A DNA stretch of 64,000 nt, taken from contig FSSI02000025.1 in the NCBI GenBank assembly GCA_900149785.2, positions 3,628-67,627 of the forward strand. The letters run 5' to 3'. The translations under genes were made by a program, and so were the position numbers. The DNA is from Sodalinema lacuna_A. GTDB taxonomy: Bacteria > Cyanobacteriota > Cyanobacteriia > Cyanobacteriales > Geitlerinemataceae. The notes beneath the pieces were generated by a model. It was given only the letters and a program-made list of their open reading frames with translations. It did no database searches and was not told where the DNA came from. Within the stretch, counting starts at the first letter, position 1. The number at the start of each line of letters is the position of its first letter. Shown piece after piece: positions 1 through 9,198 of this stretch.

Positions 1-606
1 AGTCCTGGACAACGGCGGGAGATTGAGCGTCAATGGTTAACCGCTCAGGTTCCGGTGGTGGTCTGTACTTCGGCGTTCGGGATGGGGATTGATAAACCCG
101 ATGTCCGTTGGGTGCTACATTTTCATGCACCTTTGTTATTGTCCGAATATGTGCAAGAAATTGGACGAGCGGGACGGGATGGAAAAGCGGCCAAAGCCAT
201 CACCCTCGTCAGTGAACCCACGGGATGGCTCGATCCGACCGATAAGCAACGACGACAGTTTTTTGAGCAGCGAGAGCAGTCTTTACAAAACAAAGCCTTT
301 CGTTTAACCCGTCAATTGCCCCGTTCCGGGAGTCTTGAGGGGGCTTTAGCGGTGTCGCCTGAGGCGGCCATCGCCCTGTCGTTGCTTCACAGTAGCGGCC
401 AGTTAACCTGGCTCGATCCCTTTCATTACCAAATCCACACCAGTAAGCCTCGCCCCAATCCCACCAATCAGCAGGCCACTCAACAGATGCAACAGTATTT
501 ACGCGATCGCCGCTGTCGTTGGCAAGTCATCTTAGAAGCCTTTGGCTTTGGAGGGAGTGCGAAGGCCTGTGGTATCTGCGATCGCTGTCTGAGTCGCAGA
601 ACCTAA
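1..606 (+). CDS. recQ: ATP-dependent DNA helicase RecQ, C-terminal part (5' end outside window)
   Basis: The reading frame is open from the first base, so the start lies upstream of the window. Visible are the end of the RecA-like helicase core (TSAFGMGIDKPDVRWVLH, then QEIGRAGRDG with the arginine-finger region of motif VI) and a zinc-binding tail (ACGICDRC near the end). RecQ unwinds forked and recombination DNA from 3' to 5'. The region after the core is short, with no HRDC domain, as in compact RecQ-like proteins. The stop lies 38 bases before the next gene's preferred start. Family assignment is secure; recQ itself rather than a recQ-like paralogue is likely. Confidence 0.88.
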   Translation, partial: SPGQRREIERQWLTAQVPVVVCTSAFGMGIDKPDVRWVLHFHAPLLLSEYVQEIGRAGRDGKAAKAITLVSEPTGWLDPTDKQRRQFFEQREQSLQNKAFRLTRQLPRSGSLEGALAVSPEAAIALSLLHSSGQLTWLDPFHYQIHTSKPRPNPTNQQATQQMQQYLRDRRCRWQVILEAFGFGGSAKACGICDRCLSRRT

Positions 607-644
607 CCAATGGGGTAGTCGTCGCTTCAGAGAGGTCTGATACC

Positions 645-2078
645 ATGAAACTAGAGGCTGAACGCCCCATCGATGCCTCTGTTGACGTTAAGACTCTAAA
701 AAACTCTATGAGCGATCGCCCTAAAAAAAGGCTGAATTTCCTGCAAATCATCAATATGAGTGTGGGATTTTTCGGCATTCAATTTGGCTGGGCGCTGCAA
801 ATGACGAATATGAGTGCCATATTCGAGCATCTCGGCGCACAAGCCGACGAAATCCCCATCCTGTGGTTAGCAGCGCCCCTGACCGGGTTGATTGTGCAAC
901 CCATGGTGGGACATATGAGTGACAACACCTGGGGACCCCTAGGCCGGCGACGGCCCTACTTCCTCTTTGGTGCTATCCTCAGTTCCACCGCGTTAATCTT
1001 TATGCCCCATTCCTCCAGTCTCTGGATGGCAGCTGGGGGGTTATGGATTTTAGACACCTCTAATAATGTCAGTATGGAGCCGTTTCGTGCCTTTGTTGGG
1101 GATTTACTGCCACCGGAACGACGTACTCAAGGCTTTGCAATGCAAAGCTTTTTTATTGGGGCCGGTTCGGTCTTAGCGGCGGCATTTCCATGGTTGTTGA
1201 ATCATCTATTCAACGTTACCAATACTGGCGGCGAACATTCAATTCCGCCAACGATTGAAATCTCCTTTTATGTCGGTGCAGCCGCCTTTTTAGGAACCGT
1301 TCTTTGGACTGTTTTAAGTACCGAAGAATATCCCCCTGAGGATTTAGAAGCCTTTGAACAGCAACAAGCTGAACAAGGCGGTTTTGGGGGAGGCGTGGCT
1401 GAAATTTGGTCGGCGATTCGGGAGATGCCGGACACCATGCGCCAACTGGCTTGGGTTCAGTCGTTTTCTTGGTTGGGAATGTACTGTGTCTTTCTGTACT
1501 TTCCTCCAGCCGTGGCCCGCAATGTGTTTGGGGCAACCAGCCAAAGTTCTGAACTCTATTCTGAGGGGATTGAATGGGCTGGAATTTGCATTGCGGCTTA
1601 CAATGCTGTCTGTTTAGTATTTTCGTTTATTCTACCGAAGTTATCGCGGTTTACGAGTCGCCAAATCACCCATTGTCTTTGTCTAATTTGTGGTGGCATT
1701 GGCTTGATTAGTTTGTGGTTTATTGAAAATCCCTATCTCATTTTACTGGCGATGGTGGGATTAGGAATTGCTTGGTCCAGTTTGCTGGCGATGCCCTACG
1801 CGATTCTGGTGGGGTCATTACCGGATGAACGGACGGGAGTTTATATGGGAATTTTCAACGCCTTTATTGTCTTACCCGAGATTCTCGCGTCCTTGGGGTT
1901 TGGTTGGGTGATGCGATATTGGTTTAATGAAAATCGGATGTTAGCTCTCGTCAGTGGTGGCGTCGCGATGATTATTGCGGCGTTACTGGTGCTGCGGGTT
2001 CAGGAGTCTGGAGTGAAACGCCAGACCCCGGAAGACGCTTTGGATTTACCGGCGGCGACGAGTGTCGCAGAAGGCTAA
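645..2078 (+). CDS. MFS transporter of the SLC45 / glycoside symporter type
   Basis: A polytopic protein of about 477 residues. After a short cytoplasmic N-terminus come MSVGFFGIQFGWALQ and the loop motif GHMSDNTWGPLGRRRPY, the signature of SLC45/GPH-type major facilitator sugar transporters. Members move sucrose, maltose or other glucosides with protons. The ATG at 645 is preferred: a purine-rich AGAGAGG lies at about 629-635, whereas an upstream in-frame start at 519 would overlap recQ. The next gene is an ABC ATPase of the sugar-uptake type only 33 bases downstream, so the two are probably cotranscribed although they belong to different transport classes. The substrate is unknown. Confidence 0.85.
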   Translation: MKLEAERPIDASVDVKTLKNSMSDRPKKRLNFLQIINMSVGFFGIQFGWALQMTNMSAIFEHLGAQADEIPILWLAAPLTGLIVQPMVGHMSDNTWGPLGRRRPYFLFGAILSSTALIFMPHSSSLWMAAGGLWILDTSNNVSMEPFRAFVGDLLPPERRTQGFAMQSFFIGAGSVLAAAFPWLLNHLFNVTNTGGEHSIPPTIEISFYVGAAAFLGTVLWTVLSTEEYPPEDLEAFEQQQAEQGGFGGGVAEIWSAIREMPDTMRQLAWVQSFSWLGMYCVFLYFPPAVARNVFGATSQSSELYSEGIEWAGICIAAYNAVCLVFSFILPKLSRFTSRQITHCLCLICGGIGLISLWFIENPYLILLAMVGLGIAWSSLLAMPYAILVGSLPDERTGVYMGIFNAFIVLPEILASLGFGWVMRYWFNENRMLALVSGGVAMIIAALLVLRVQESGVKRQTPEDALDLPAATSVAEG

Positions 2079-2111
2079 AGCCGATTGACGTGACTTAAAA
2101 AGGTATTCACA

Positions 2112-3197
2112 ATGGCAACAGTTCAACTGAAGAATTTGAATAAAACCTATAACCCGAAGACGATTCCGGTTAAGGATATTAGTTTGACGGTGGAGGACAA
2201 TGAGTTTCTGACGCTCCTGGGACCCTCGGGTTGTGGGAAGTCCACCACGCTACGCTTGATTGCGGGACTCGAAGAACCGACGCGGGGGAGGATTATCATT
2301 GGCGATCGCGATGTGACGGGCCTCAAGCCTGGCGATCGCAATATCTCGATGGTGTTCCAAAGTTACGCCCTCTATCCTCACATGACCGTCTATGAAAATA
2401 TGGCTTCAGCCTTGCGATTGCGCAAGATGAGCGATAGTGAGATTAAGCAGCGGGTGAGTGAGGCGTCGCGGTTTCTCGATTTGCGGGAAGATTTGATGAA
2501 TCGCAAACCGGGACAGTTGTCTGGGGGACAACGTCAGCGGGTGGCCTTGGGACGGGCCTTAGTGCGTCAACCGGATGTCTTTCTCTTGGATGAACCTCTC
2601 AGTAACCTCGATGCGTTGCTGCGGGAGCGAGTTCGAGCGGAAATTAAGCAACTGTTTGAAAAACAGAATACCCCAGTCGTCTATGTGACTCATGACCAAG
2701 TCGAAGCCATGACCCTCTCGACGAAAGTGGCGGTCTTGTATGAGGGAAATGTTCAGCAGTTGGCCCCGCCGAGTGAGTTGTATTCTAAACCGGCGAACCA
2801 GTTTGTGGCCGGGTTTGTGGGAAGTCCACAGATGAATCTGCTAACGCTGCAATGTGAGGGAAAGATGGCTCGTTTGGGCCAGGGAAAACTCCCCCTTCCC
2901 TCGGGGTTAGCGAATCCTCCCCGTCAGGTGGTGTTAGGGGTTCGGCCCGAAGATCTACGCTTGGCCACCGAGGGGGATTCCCTTCGCTTCCCGGGCCAGG
3001 TGTTTTTGGTGGAAAATCTGGGAATGCAAAATCTCCTCAGTGTGCGTTTGTCTTCGCCGGAAAATCAGGCTGATGAGACGGAGGTGCGATCGCTCCTTCC
3101 GGCCGATGTGGATTGGGGAGGGGATAGTATTGAACTAGCCGTGTCCCCTGAACGCTTACATTGGTTTGATGTCGAGTCCGGCGATCGCCTGACGTAA
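2112..3197 (+). CDS. ABC transporter ATP-binding protein, MalK/UgpC/GgtA type
   Basis: A 361-residue ATPase with Walker A GPSGCGKST (about residues 37-45), the Q-loop in MVFQSYALYPHMTVYENM, signature LSGGQRQRVALGRAL, Walker B VFLLDEPLSNLDALLR and the H-loop VTHDQVEAMTL. A C-terminal TOBE/MalK-type regulatory domain follows (around GVRPEDLRL). Such subunits energise carbohydrate or osmolyte importers (MalK, UgpC, cyanobacterial GgtA) and are often shared by several permeases. No permease or binding-protein gene is adjacent; the upstream neighbour is an MFS carrier. It may therefore serve permeases encoded elsewhere. The ATG is preceded by AAAAAGG. Confidence 0.92.
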   Translation: MATVQLKNLNKTYNPKTIPVKDISLTVEDNEFLTLLGPSGCGKSTTLRLIAGLEEPTRGRIIIGDRDVTGLKPGDRNISMVFQSYALYPHMTVYENMASALRLRKMSDSEIKQRVSEASRFLDLREDLMNRKPGQLSGGQRQRVALGRALVRQPDVFLLDEPLSNLDALLRERVRAEIKQLFEKQNTPVVYVTHDQVEAMTLSTKVAVLYEGNVQQLAPPSELYSKPANQFVAGFVGSPQMNLLTLQCEGKMARLGQGKLPLPSGLANPPRQVVLGVRPEDLRLATEGDSLRFPGQVFLVENLGMQNLLSVRLSSPENQADETEVRSLLPADVDWGGDSIELAVSPERLHWFDVESGDRLT

Positions 3198-3351
3198 GGG
3201 ATTCAGACGATCTCCTGGCTCGGCTAAACTGCTGTATCGCCAGGGGATTGACCCAATTCTTGAAGCTAAACCCGAACCCAAACCAACATTAAGATTTTCC
3301 TAAATCCCTCAAGTTGCGTCACGGTTTCCGAGCTGTGGCGGCAAATTTGCG

Positions 3352-3391
3352 CTAGAACAGGATTAACTTGGAGAGGTTCAGTCTGTTCTAG
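3352..3391. repeat. Inverted repeat CTAGAACAG / CTGTTCTAG
   Basis: Perfect 9-bp arms at 3352-3360 and 3383-3391 are separated by 22 bases. There is no T-run after the second arm, so a rho-independent terminator is unlikely. It could be a binding site or an mRNA leader hairpin for the kinase gene downstream. Confidence 0.45.
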
Positions 3392-3492
3392 ATTGAACGG
3401 ATGACTCCGACCCTAAACCTGAGTTGACCGAGAGACACAACTAACCGATGACACTGACTGATCACGGGGATGAGTTTAAGGATAGGCTTGGA

Positions 3493-3506
3493 AGGTTCGC
3501 GAACCT
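3493..3506. promoter_or_regulatory. 14-bp perfect palindrome, candidate operator
   Basis: AGGTTCGCGAACCT is a perfect palindrome ending 9 bases before the GTG start of the kinase gene at 3516. Its position, overlapping where a ribosome-binding site would lie, fits an operator for a dimeric regulator or a hairpin affecting translation. No regulator gene lies next to it. This is inference from sequence symmetry alone. Confidence 0.35.
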
Positions 3507-3515
3507 GTAATTAAC

Positions 3516-6500
3516 GTGATGAATAAGGCTATCGATGACAGACAACTCTATTTCAAACCACCTCGATTTAAACTTCAAGGGAGAAATCTCTTTGTTTTTT
3601 TGGGACTGACCCTAGCGGGATTTTTGGGCAACTATTTTAGTCTTCCTCTCTTTTTTGGCGTTGACTTATTATTTGGCAGTGTTGCGACCTTATTGATTGC
3701 CTATTGTTTTGGAGCCAGATGGGCAACGTTAGCAGCGGTTATTGTTAATCTTTATACGATTATTCTTTGGGGACATCCCTATAGCATGATCCTCTTAGAT
3801 CTTGAGGTTCTGTGGATTGGACTCGGTTTGCGGCGATCGTCCCTAAATCTTGTTCCTCTGACTTGTTTGTATTGGCTGTTTTGCGGTGCTCCTCTAGGGC
3901 TGATTATTTATATCTTTATCCTCCAACTCCCAGCTCATCTCATCATCTTAGTTGTCTTAAAACTTTTTGTGAACGGCATTTTGAATGCACTAATTGCTAA
4001 TCTGATTATTTTTAATACAGCTTTTTTGGTGGTTTTAGATAAAGAATACCAGCGGAATTATCCATTTCGACAAGCAATATTTAATGGATTACTAGCCTTT
4101 ACGATTATCCCCGTATTGCTTTTAATTATTGTGGGAAGTCGATTTCAATTTGAAAGTTTACAAAATCAAGCCATTAGAACTGTTTCAACCTTATCCGAAG
4201 AGTTTTCAGAGAACCTAAGAATTACTCGCGAATATCGCTGGGGAGACTTGAATCTTTTTCAAGCCTTAATTGAAGCAAAACGCAGTCCTTACCCAATTAA
4301 TGTTTTTTTACTAAATGATTCTTATGTGGTCAAACGGTATCCAGAAACCGCAGAGATATTTGACCTGGGTTCGGGTGTGATGGAGAACAAAGGAAATCAT
4401 GTTTATCAATGGAAACCAGGTGATTCTATGGCCATCATGGCGCAATGGCAAAATTCCTATTACTATACCATTGTCAATAAACTTGGCTTACCTTGGCAAA
4501 TCCTGATTGCCTTACCGGCTGGGCCTATTGTGAGTCAAGTACAACAATTTTATATTCGCAATTTGGCGGTTTTATTAGGAATTATGGGGGGTGGTATTTT
4601 CTGTGCCAATGCCTTCAGTCACCGTTTGATTCAGCCTCTAGCGCAACTAACAAAGGTCAGCGGTAATCTTCCTGACAAAGTCAGTAGCGAAGAACCCTGG
4701 ACGTTACCCGATACCAACATTTTAGAATTAACCGTCCTCTCAATGAACTTTGAGGTGATGGCTAATGCGTTGCGGGATAAGTTTAAGGAAATCAAACAAA
4801 CCAATGAACAACTCGAACAACGGGTTATTGAGCGAACCCAACGCTTAGCTGAAATCAATCAAACCTTAGCCGCCGAAATTCAGGAACGACAACGTATTGA
4901 AGCAGAAATCCGCAAATCTCAACAACGGCTGGCGTTGATGGTTGAACAAACACCTTTGGCGGTGATGGAATGGAATATGAACTTTGAGGTAGTAAGTTGG
5001 AATCCTGCTGCTGAAGAGATTTTTGGCTATCGGGCAGAAGAAGCAATCGGAAATCGGATTGTTGACCTCATTGTGCCACCGGAGTGTGTGGATTATGTTC
5101 AGCGGGTGATGGATGATTTAATTGAGCAGAAAGGGGAAACTCTTAGCACCAATGAGAATATCCACAAAGATGGACGGCGGATTATCTGTCAGTGGTACAA
5201 CACCCCTCTGATTAATCCAGCGGGAGAGTGTATTGGCATTGCCTCCATGAGTCAGGATATCACGGAACAGCAGCGGGCTGAGGCGGAGTTACGGGAGAGT
5301 GAACAGCGATTTCGCGATGTATCAGAAGCGGCGGGAGAATATCTTTGGGAGATTGATCTCGATGGCTGTTATACCTATGTGTCGGAGCGGGTTCGGGAGG
5401 TGAAAGGGTATGGGGTGCGGGATTTGTTGGGGCGATCGCCGTTTGATATTATGCACAACGAGGATCGCACTCGGGTAGAAGCCATTCTCACACAGGCCAC
5501 CGCTGAGCAGTCAACCTTTAAAATCGAACATCGTAACGTAACTCCCGACGGCGAAATTGTCTGGGAAGAGGTGAATGGCGTTCCTCATTTTGATAATCAA
5601 GGCCATCTGGTTGGGTTTCGTGGAGCGGCGTTGGGGATTACCGCTCGTAAACGCTCAGAATTGGAACTGCGTCAGTCGGAAGCTCAGTTACGCCAGAAAG
5701 CTGAAGAACTCGAGAACACCTTACGGGAGTTGCAACATACTCAAAGTCAGTTAGTGCAAAGTGAGAAGATGTCCAGTTTAGGACAGTTGGTGGCTGGGGT
5801 GGCTCACGAGATTAACAATCCGGTGAACTTCATTTATGGCAATTTAACTCACGCGGAGGAGTATGTGGAGGATTTATTGGCGGTCATTGCCAGTTATCGA
5901 GAGCATTATCCCGAACCCGTTGAGCCGGTGCAAGAGGAGTTAGAGGCCTCGGATGTGGAATTTCTCGTCGAAGACTTCCCCCAGTTGCTCAATTCGATGC
6001 GAGAGGGGGCCAGACGTATTCGGGAAATTGTTGCGTCGTTGCGGAATTTCTCCCGTTTGGATGAGGCGGAGTCGAAGCAGGCGAATCTCCATGAGGGGAT
6101 TGATAATTCCCTGATGATTTTGCGGAGTCGGTTGAAGGAAACATCTCATCGCCCGGCGATTGAGGTGATTCGTGAGTATGGAGAGATTCCGGTGATTGAT
6201 TGTTATCCGGGCCAGTTGAATCAGGTGTTTATGAACATTTTAGCCAACGCCATTGATGCCTTGGATGAACGGGATGGCGATCGCAGCCCCGAGGAGATGC
6301 GAGAACAGCCCAGTTGTATCTGGATTCGTACTCAACCGCAAGGCGATCGCGTCCTGATTTCTATTCGCGATAATGGCAATGGCATTCCTGATCGCTTGCG
6401 AGAGACGATCTTTAATCCCTTTTTTACCACAAAACCCGTGGGCAAAGGCACGGGGTTGGGCTTATCGATTACCTATCAGATTATCGTTGAGCGTCATGCT

Positions 6501-6578
6501 GGCAAAATTGATTGTTATTCGCGGTTGGGTGAGGGAACTGAGTTTGCGATGGAGATTCCCGTTACTCGTGTGACTTAA
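3516..6578 (+). CDS. Membrane-bound PAS sensor histidine kinase
   Basis: 1020 residues; GTG at 3516 or ATG at 3519. The first ~200 residues contain several hydrophobic segments resembling an integral membrane sensor. An exported or periplasmic stretch (~215-345), another membrane helix (LAVLLGIMGGGIFCANAF), a linker and coiled coil (~420-475) and two PAS domains (~475-590 and ~600-720) follow. The kinase core has LGQLVAGVAHEINNPV with phospho-acceptor His764, N-box VFMNILANAIDAL, G1 DNGNGIP and G2 GKGTGLGLSI. It should autophosphorylate in response to an unknown signal and pass phosphate to a regulator encoded elsewhere. The core closely resembles that of the kinase at 20852-24229, including the shared FSRLDEAE motif, so the two are paralogous. 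Confidence 0.9.
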   Translation: MMNKAIDDRQLYFKPPRFKLQGRNLFVFLGLTLAGFLGNYFSLPLFFGVDLLFGSVATLLIAYCFGARWATLAAVIVNLYTIILWGHPYSMILLDLEVLWIGLGLRRSSLNLVPLTCLYWLFCGAPLGLIIYIFILQLPAHLIILVVLKLFVNGILNALIANLIIFNTAFLVVLDKEYQRNYPFRQAIFNGLLAFTIIPVLLLIIVGSRFQFESLQNQAIRTVSTLSEEFSENLRITREYRWGDLNLFQALIEAKRSPYPINVFLLNDSYVVKRYPETAEIFDLGSGVMENKGNHVYQWKPGDSMAIMAQWQNSYYYTIVNKLGLPWQILIALPAGPIVSQVQQFYIRNLAVLLGIMGGGIFCANAFSHRLIQPLAQLTKVSGNLPDKVSSEEPWTLPDTNILELTVLSMNFEVMANALRDKFKEIKQTNEQLEQRVIERTQRLAEINQTLAAEIQERQRIEAEIRKSQQRLALMVEQTPLAVMEWNMNFEVVSWNPAAEEIFGYRAEEAIGNRIVDLIVPPECVDYVQRVMDDLIEQKGETLSTNENIHKDGRRIICQWYNTPLINPAGECIGIASMSQDITEQQRAEAELRESEQRFRDVSEAAGEYLWEIDLDGCYTYVSERVREVKGYGVRDLLGRSPFDIMHNEDRTRVEAILTQATAEQSTFKIEHRNVTPDGEIVWEEVNGVPHFDNQGHLVGFRGAALGITARKRSELELRQSEAQLRQKAEELENTLRELQHTQSQLVQSEKMSSLGQLVAGVAHEINNPVNFIYGNLTHAEEYVEDLLAVIASYREHYPEPVEPVQEELEASDVEFLVEDFPQLLNSMREGARRIREIVASLRNFSRLDEAESKQANLHEGIDNSLMILRSRLKETSHRPAIEVIREYGEIPVIDCYPGQLNQVFMNILANAIDALDERDGDRSPEEMREQPSCIWIRTQPQGDRVLISIRDNGNGIPDRLRETIFNPFFTTKPVGKGTGLGLSITYQIIVERHAGKIDCYSRLGEGTEFAMEIPVTRVT

Positions 6579-6765
6579 GGTTGAGGTGGGAGGTTGGGGG
6601 CGAGGTTTGATGGAGGCGGCTGTGTCAGCAAACCCTTACATAAGCCGGCGATCGCCTCGGTTTCGCCCCAGAGTCAGCAAAAAAGCCCCCTCCAACTCCC
6701 CCTCAAATGGACAAATTGCCCCATAATAGGACACTGATTGTTTTGTGACGGAGAACGAAAGGTCT

Positions 6766-7971
6766 ATGGGTCGTGCTACCAAAGCCGTACTGGCGTACTC
6801 AGGCGGAGTGGATACTTCAGTCTGCATCCCCTACATGAAGAAAGAATGGGGCGTTGAAGAGGTCATCACCCTCGCCGCTGATTTGGGCCAGGGAGATGAA
6901 CTCGAACCCATCCGCGAAAAAGCCCTCACCTCAGGGGCCAGTGAGTCTCTCGTGGCCAACTTACAAGAGGAATTTATCCGCGATTACGCCTTCCCCGCCA
7001 TTCGGGCCAATGCTCTCTACGAAAATCGTTATCCCCTGTCTACGGCTCTTGCACGTCCTTTGATTGCGAAGAAACTGGTGGAAGTGGCGGCTGAGTATGG
7101 GGCTGATGCGGTGGCTCACGGCTGTACGGGTAAGGGAAACGACCAAGTTCGTTTTGATGTGGCGATCGCCGGCCTCAACCCCGATATCAAGGTTCTCGCC
7201 CCCGCTCGCGAATGGGGGATGAGTCGTCAAGAAACCATCGCCTATGGGGAAAAATTCGGCATCCCCTCCCCAGTTAAGAAATCTTCCCCCTATAGTATCG
7301 ATCGCAACCTCCTCGGTCGCAGTATCGAAGCCGGTCCCCTCGAAGATCCTTGGAATGAACCCATCGAGGAGGAGGTGTTTTTGATGACCGAGGCGATCGC
7401 CAAAACCCCCGACGAACCCGAATATGCAGAAATCGGCTTCGAGGAAGGATTCCCCGTCAGCATCAACGGCCAGGCCCTGGCCCCAGTGAAACTCATCGAA
7501 ACCCTCAACGCCATCACGGGCCGTCATGGCTTTGGGCGTATCGACATGATCGAGAACCGCCTGGTGGGGATTAAATCCCGCGAAATCTACGAAGCCCCCG
7601 CCCTCCTGGCCCTAATTTTGGCCCACCGGGACCTCGAAAGTCTGACCCTTCCCAAAGATGTCACCCAGTACAAACGGGGAATTGAAGACACCTACAGCCA
7701 ACTGGTGTATAACGGCTTATGGTTTAGCCCCCTCAAAGGGGCCTTAGATGCGTTCATCGCCGAAACGCAAAAACGGGTGACGGGAACCGTTCGCATCAAG
7801 CTGTTTAAGGGGAACGCCCACATTGTCGGTCGTCAATCGGGTAATAGCCTCTACACCGATGAACTCTCGACCTATGGATCTGACGATAAGTTTGATCACA
7901 AAGCCGCTGAAGGGTTTATTTATGTGTGGGGACTTCCCAACCGAGTTTGGTCTCAACAATTACGAGGCTAA
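6766..7971 (+). CDS. argG: Argininosuccinate synthase
   Basis: A 401-residue enzyme that joins citrulline and aspartate with ATP, the penultimate step of arginine synthesis and, in cyanobacteria, also feeding cyanophycin. The N-terminal P-loop AYSGGVDTSVCIPY and EEVITLAADLGQGDELEPIR are diagnostic, as are HGCTGKGNDQVRFD and SPYSIDRNLLGRS. I chose the ATG at 6766 because family members begin MGRA and AAAGG lies at 6757-6762; a GTG at 6745 would add seven atypical residues. It appears monocistronic, closed by a strong terminator at 8055-8090. Confidence 0.97.
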   Translation: MGRATKAVLAYSGGVDTSVCIPYMKKEWGVEEVITLAADLGQGDELEPIREKALTSGASESLVANLQEEFIRDYAFPAIRANALYENRYPLSTALARPLIAKKLVEVAAEYGADAVAHGCTGKGNDQVRFDVAIAGLNPDIKVLAPAREWGMSRQETIAYGEKFGIPSPVKKSSPYSIDRNLLGRSIEAGPLEDPWNEPIEEEVFLMTEAIAKTPDEPEYAEIGFEEGFPVSINGQALAPVKLIETLNAITGRHGFGRIDMIENRLVGIKSREIYEAPALLALILAHRDLESLTLPKDVTQYKRGIEDTYSQLVYNGLWFSPLKGALDAFIAETQKRVTGTVRIKLFKGNAHIVGRQSGNSLYTDELSTYGSDDKFDHKAAEGFIYVWGLPNRVWSQQLRG

Positions 7972-8054
7972 TTGAACCCGTCCTCCAATCAGCACCAGAT
8001 GAGTCTCTGAGGTGGATTGTTTCAGGTTAGGGTAGATATTCCCATTAGAGCCTT

Positions 8055-8090
8055 AAACCCCCTGATTTCGTGGAGAAATCGGGGGGTTTT
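8055..8090 (+). terminator. Rho-independent terminator after argG
   Basis: A 15-bp stem pairs 8055-8069 with 8075-8089 (AAACCCCCTGATTTC against GAAATCGGGGGGTTT, one G-T pair) around a five-base loop, ending in a short T-run. Because the lower stem is A/T symmetric it could act in both directions. Confidence 0.85.
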
Positions 8091-8247
8091 GATGATGTTT
8101 CTACCGCCCAACTGGTGCGTTGTGGCAGCGTTGGGAATCTTCCCGTTCAACCCACAACAAACGGATGATTGCATGGCAACCCTCCAGGATGGGTAGAATG
8201 ACCGGGATTTTCTATGGCATAATAACGAATATAACTATGACTCACCG

Positions 8248-8676
8248 ATGACTGCAAAAGACTACTTTCATGACATAGTTAAAATTGCCCTAATTAAAGA
8301 TGATTGGTCAATTACCCATGACCCGCTTTTTCTGGACTTTGACAATAGCAAGATTCAAGTTGACTTAGCGGGAGAAAAACTGATTGCTGCTGAGCGAGGA
8401 CTGCAAAAGATTGCTGTTGAAGTCAAAAGCTTTATGAGTCCGTCTCTCGTGTATGCCTTTCATTTAGCATTAGGTCAATGTTTAAGTTACCGCCTAGCCT
8501 TACGAGACCAAGACCCAGGACGGGACTTGTATCTAGCGATTCCTGATTTTGCCTATCGGGACTTCTTTCGTCGTCCCTTTGCCCAATCTGTCCTGAACGA
8601 AGCAAAAATTTCCTTGTTAGTGTTTGACCCCAGCCAAGAGGTAATTGTTCAATGGATAGCCGCCGCCCAAAACTAG
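8248..8676 (+). CDS. xisH: XisH-family protein
   Basis: 142 residues matching the XisH family, first named as a factor needed for fdxN-element excision in heterocyst-forming Anabaena but widespread in other cyanobacteria. The start MTAKDYFHDIVKIALIKDDW and the stretch VDLAGEKLIAAERGLQKIAV followed by EVKSF are typical. The D...E-V-K arrangement resembles a PD-(D/E)XK nuclease active site, a fold resemblance rather than demonstrated activity. It overlaps xisI by 25 bases, implying translational coupling. No XisA/XisF recombinase or fdxN gene is in the window. Confidence 0.9.
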   Translation: MTAKDYFHDIVKIALIKDDWSITHDPLFLDFDNSKIQVDLAGEKLIAAERGLQKIAVEVKSFMSPSLVYAFHLALGQCLSYRLALRDQDPGRDLYLAIPDFAYRDFFRRPFAQSVLNEAKISLLVFDPSQEVIVQWIAAAQN

Positions 8677-8999
8677 ACCAATATCGCCAAATTGTTGCCG
8701 ACCTTCTCCAACGCCACAGCCTAGATAAACCCAGTTTTGGTGATATTGAAGTGTACTATTTTGCCGACCCCGTTCATGACCATTATCAGGTCTTTCACGC
8801 CGGGTGGAATCGCTCTGACCGGATATTTGGGCCTCTAATTCATATTGATATCCTCAATGATAAAATTTGGATTCAATATGATGGAACCGAGGTGGGAGTT
8901 GCCAATGAATTGGTTGACCGGGGAATCCCCAAGCAGGAAATTGTCATCGCCTATCATCCTCCCGAGTTACGTCCCTATGGGGAGTTTGCGGTGTCGTAA
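8652..8999 (+). CDS. xisI: XisI-family protein
   Basis: 115 residues; the family partner of XisH. Recognisable parts are YRQIVADLLQRH near the start, YFADPVHDHYQVFHAGW in the middle and DRGIPKQEIVIAYHPPELR near the end. The ATG at 8652 lies inside xisH, giving a 25-base overlap. The invariable pairing and overlap suggest the two products act together; they are sometimes compared with toxin-antitoxin or endonuclease-regulator pairs. The biochemical role is unproven. Confidence 0.9.
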   Translation: MDSRRPKLDQYRQIVADLLQRHSLDKPSFGDIEVYYFADPVHDHYQVFHAGWNRSDRIFGPLIHIDILNDKIWIQYDGTEVGVANELVDRGIPKQEIVIAYHPPELRPYGEFAVS

Positions 9000-9169
9000 C
9001 GGGGTTAGATACGAGGAAGGATCTGACCGTAATACTTGATTCTTAATAATCGCGTATTGCTTGCTATCAAAAACGTTAAGAGTTACGAAATCAGCAGCGG
9101 TTCTTCGGATTGGAAGGCTAGGCTGAGCATATATACTCAAGCAAATATCAAGCCAATTATTATTCCCAG

Positions 9170-9187
9170 CGATTGAGCAATCAATCG
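9170..9187 (+). promoter_or_regulatory. Small inverted repeat next to a perfect Shine-Dalgarno
   Basis: CGATTG (9170-9175) and CAATCG (9182-9187) flank six bases. They immediately precede AAGGAGG (9188-9194), four bases before the ATG at 9199. A hairpin here would sit against the ribosome-binding site. A strong Shine-Dalgarno is unusual for this window. Confidence 0.35.
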
Positions 9188-9198
9188 AAGGAGGAATC

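Larger units (their letters stand above)
3198..3515. other. Intergenic region upstream of the large sensor kinase
   Basis: About 318 bases without a convincing gene. It contains a 9-bp inverted repeat (3352-3391) and a 14-bp palindrome just ahead of the kinase start, both listed separately. No -35/-10 pair stands out. Confidence 0.5.

Noticed and set aside
519..644. Extended N-terminus of the SLC45 transporter overlapping recQ
   Set aside because: The extra 42 residues are read from recQ sequence in another frame and do not match transporter starts.
8248..8999. fdxN-type excision element around xisHI
   Set aside because: No recombinase, nif/fdx fragment or direct repeats flank the pair.
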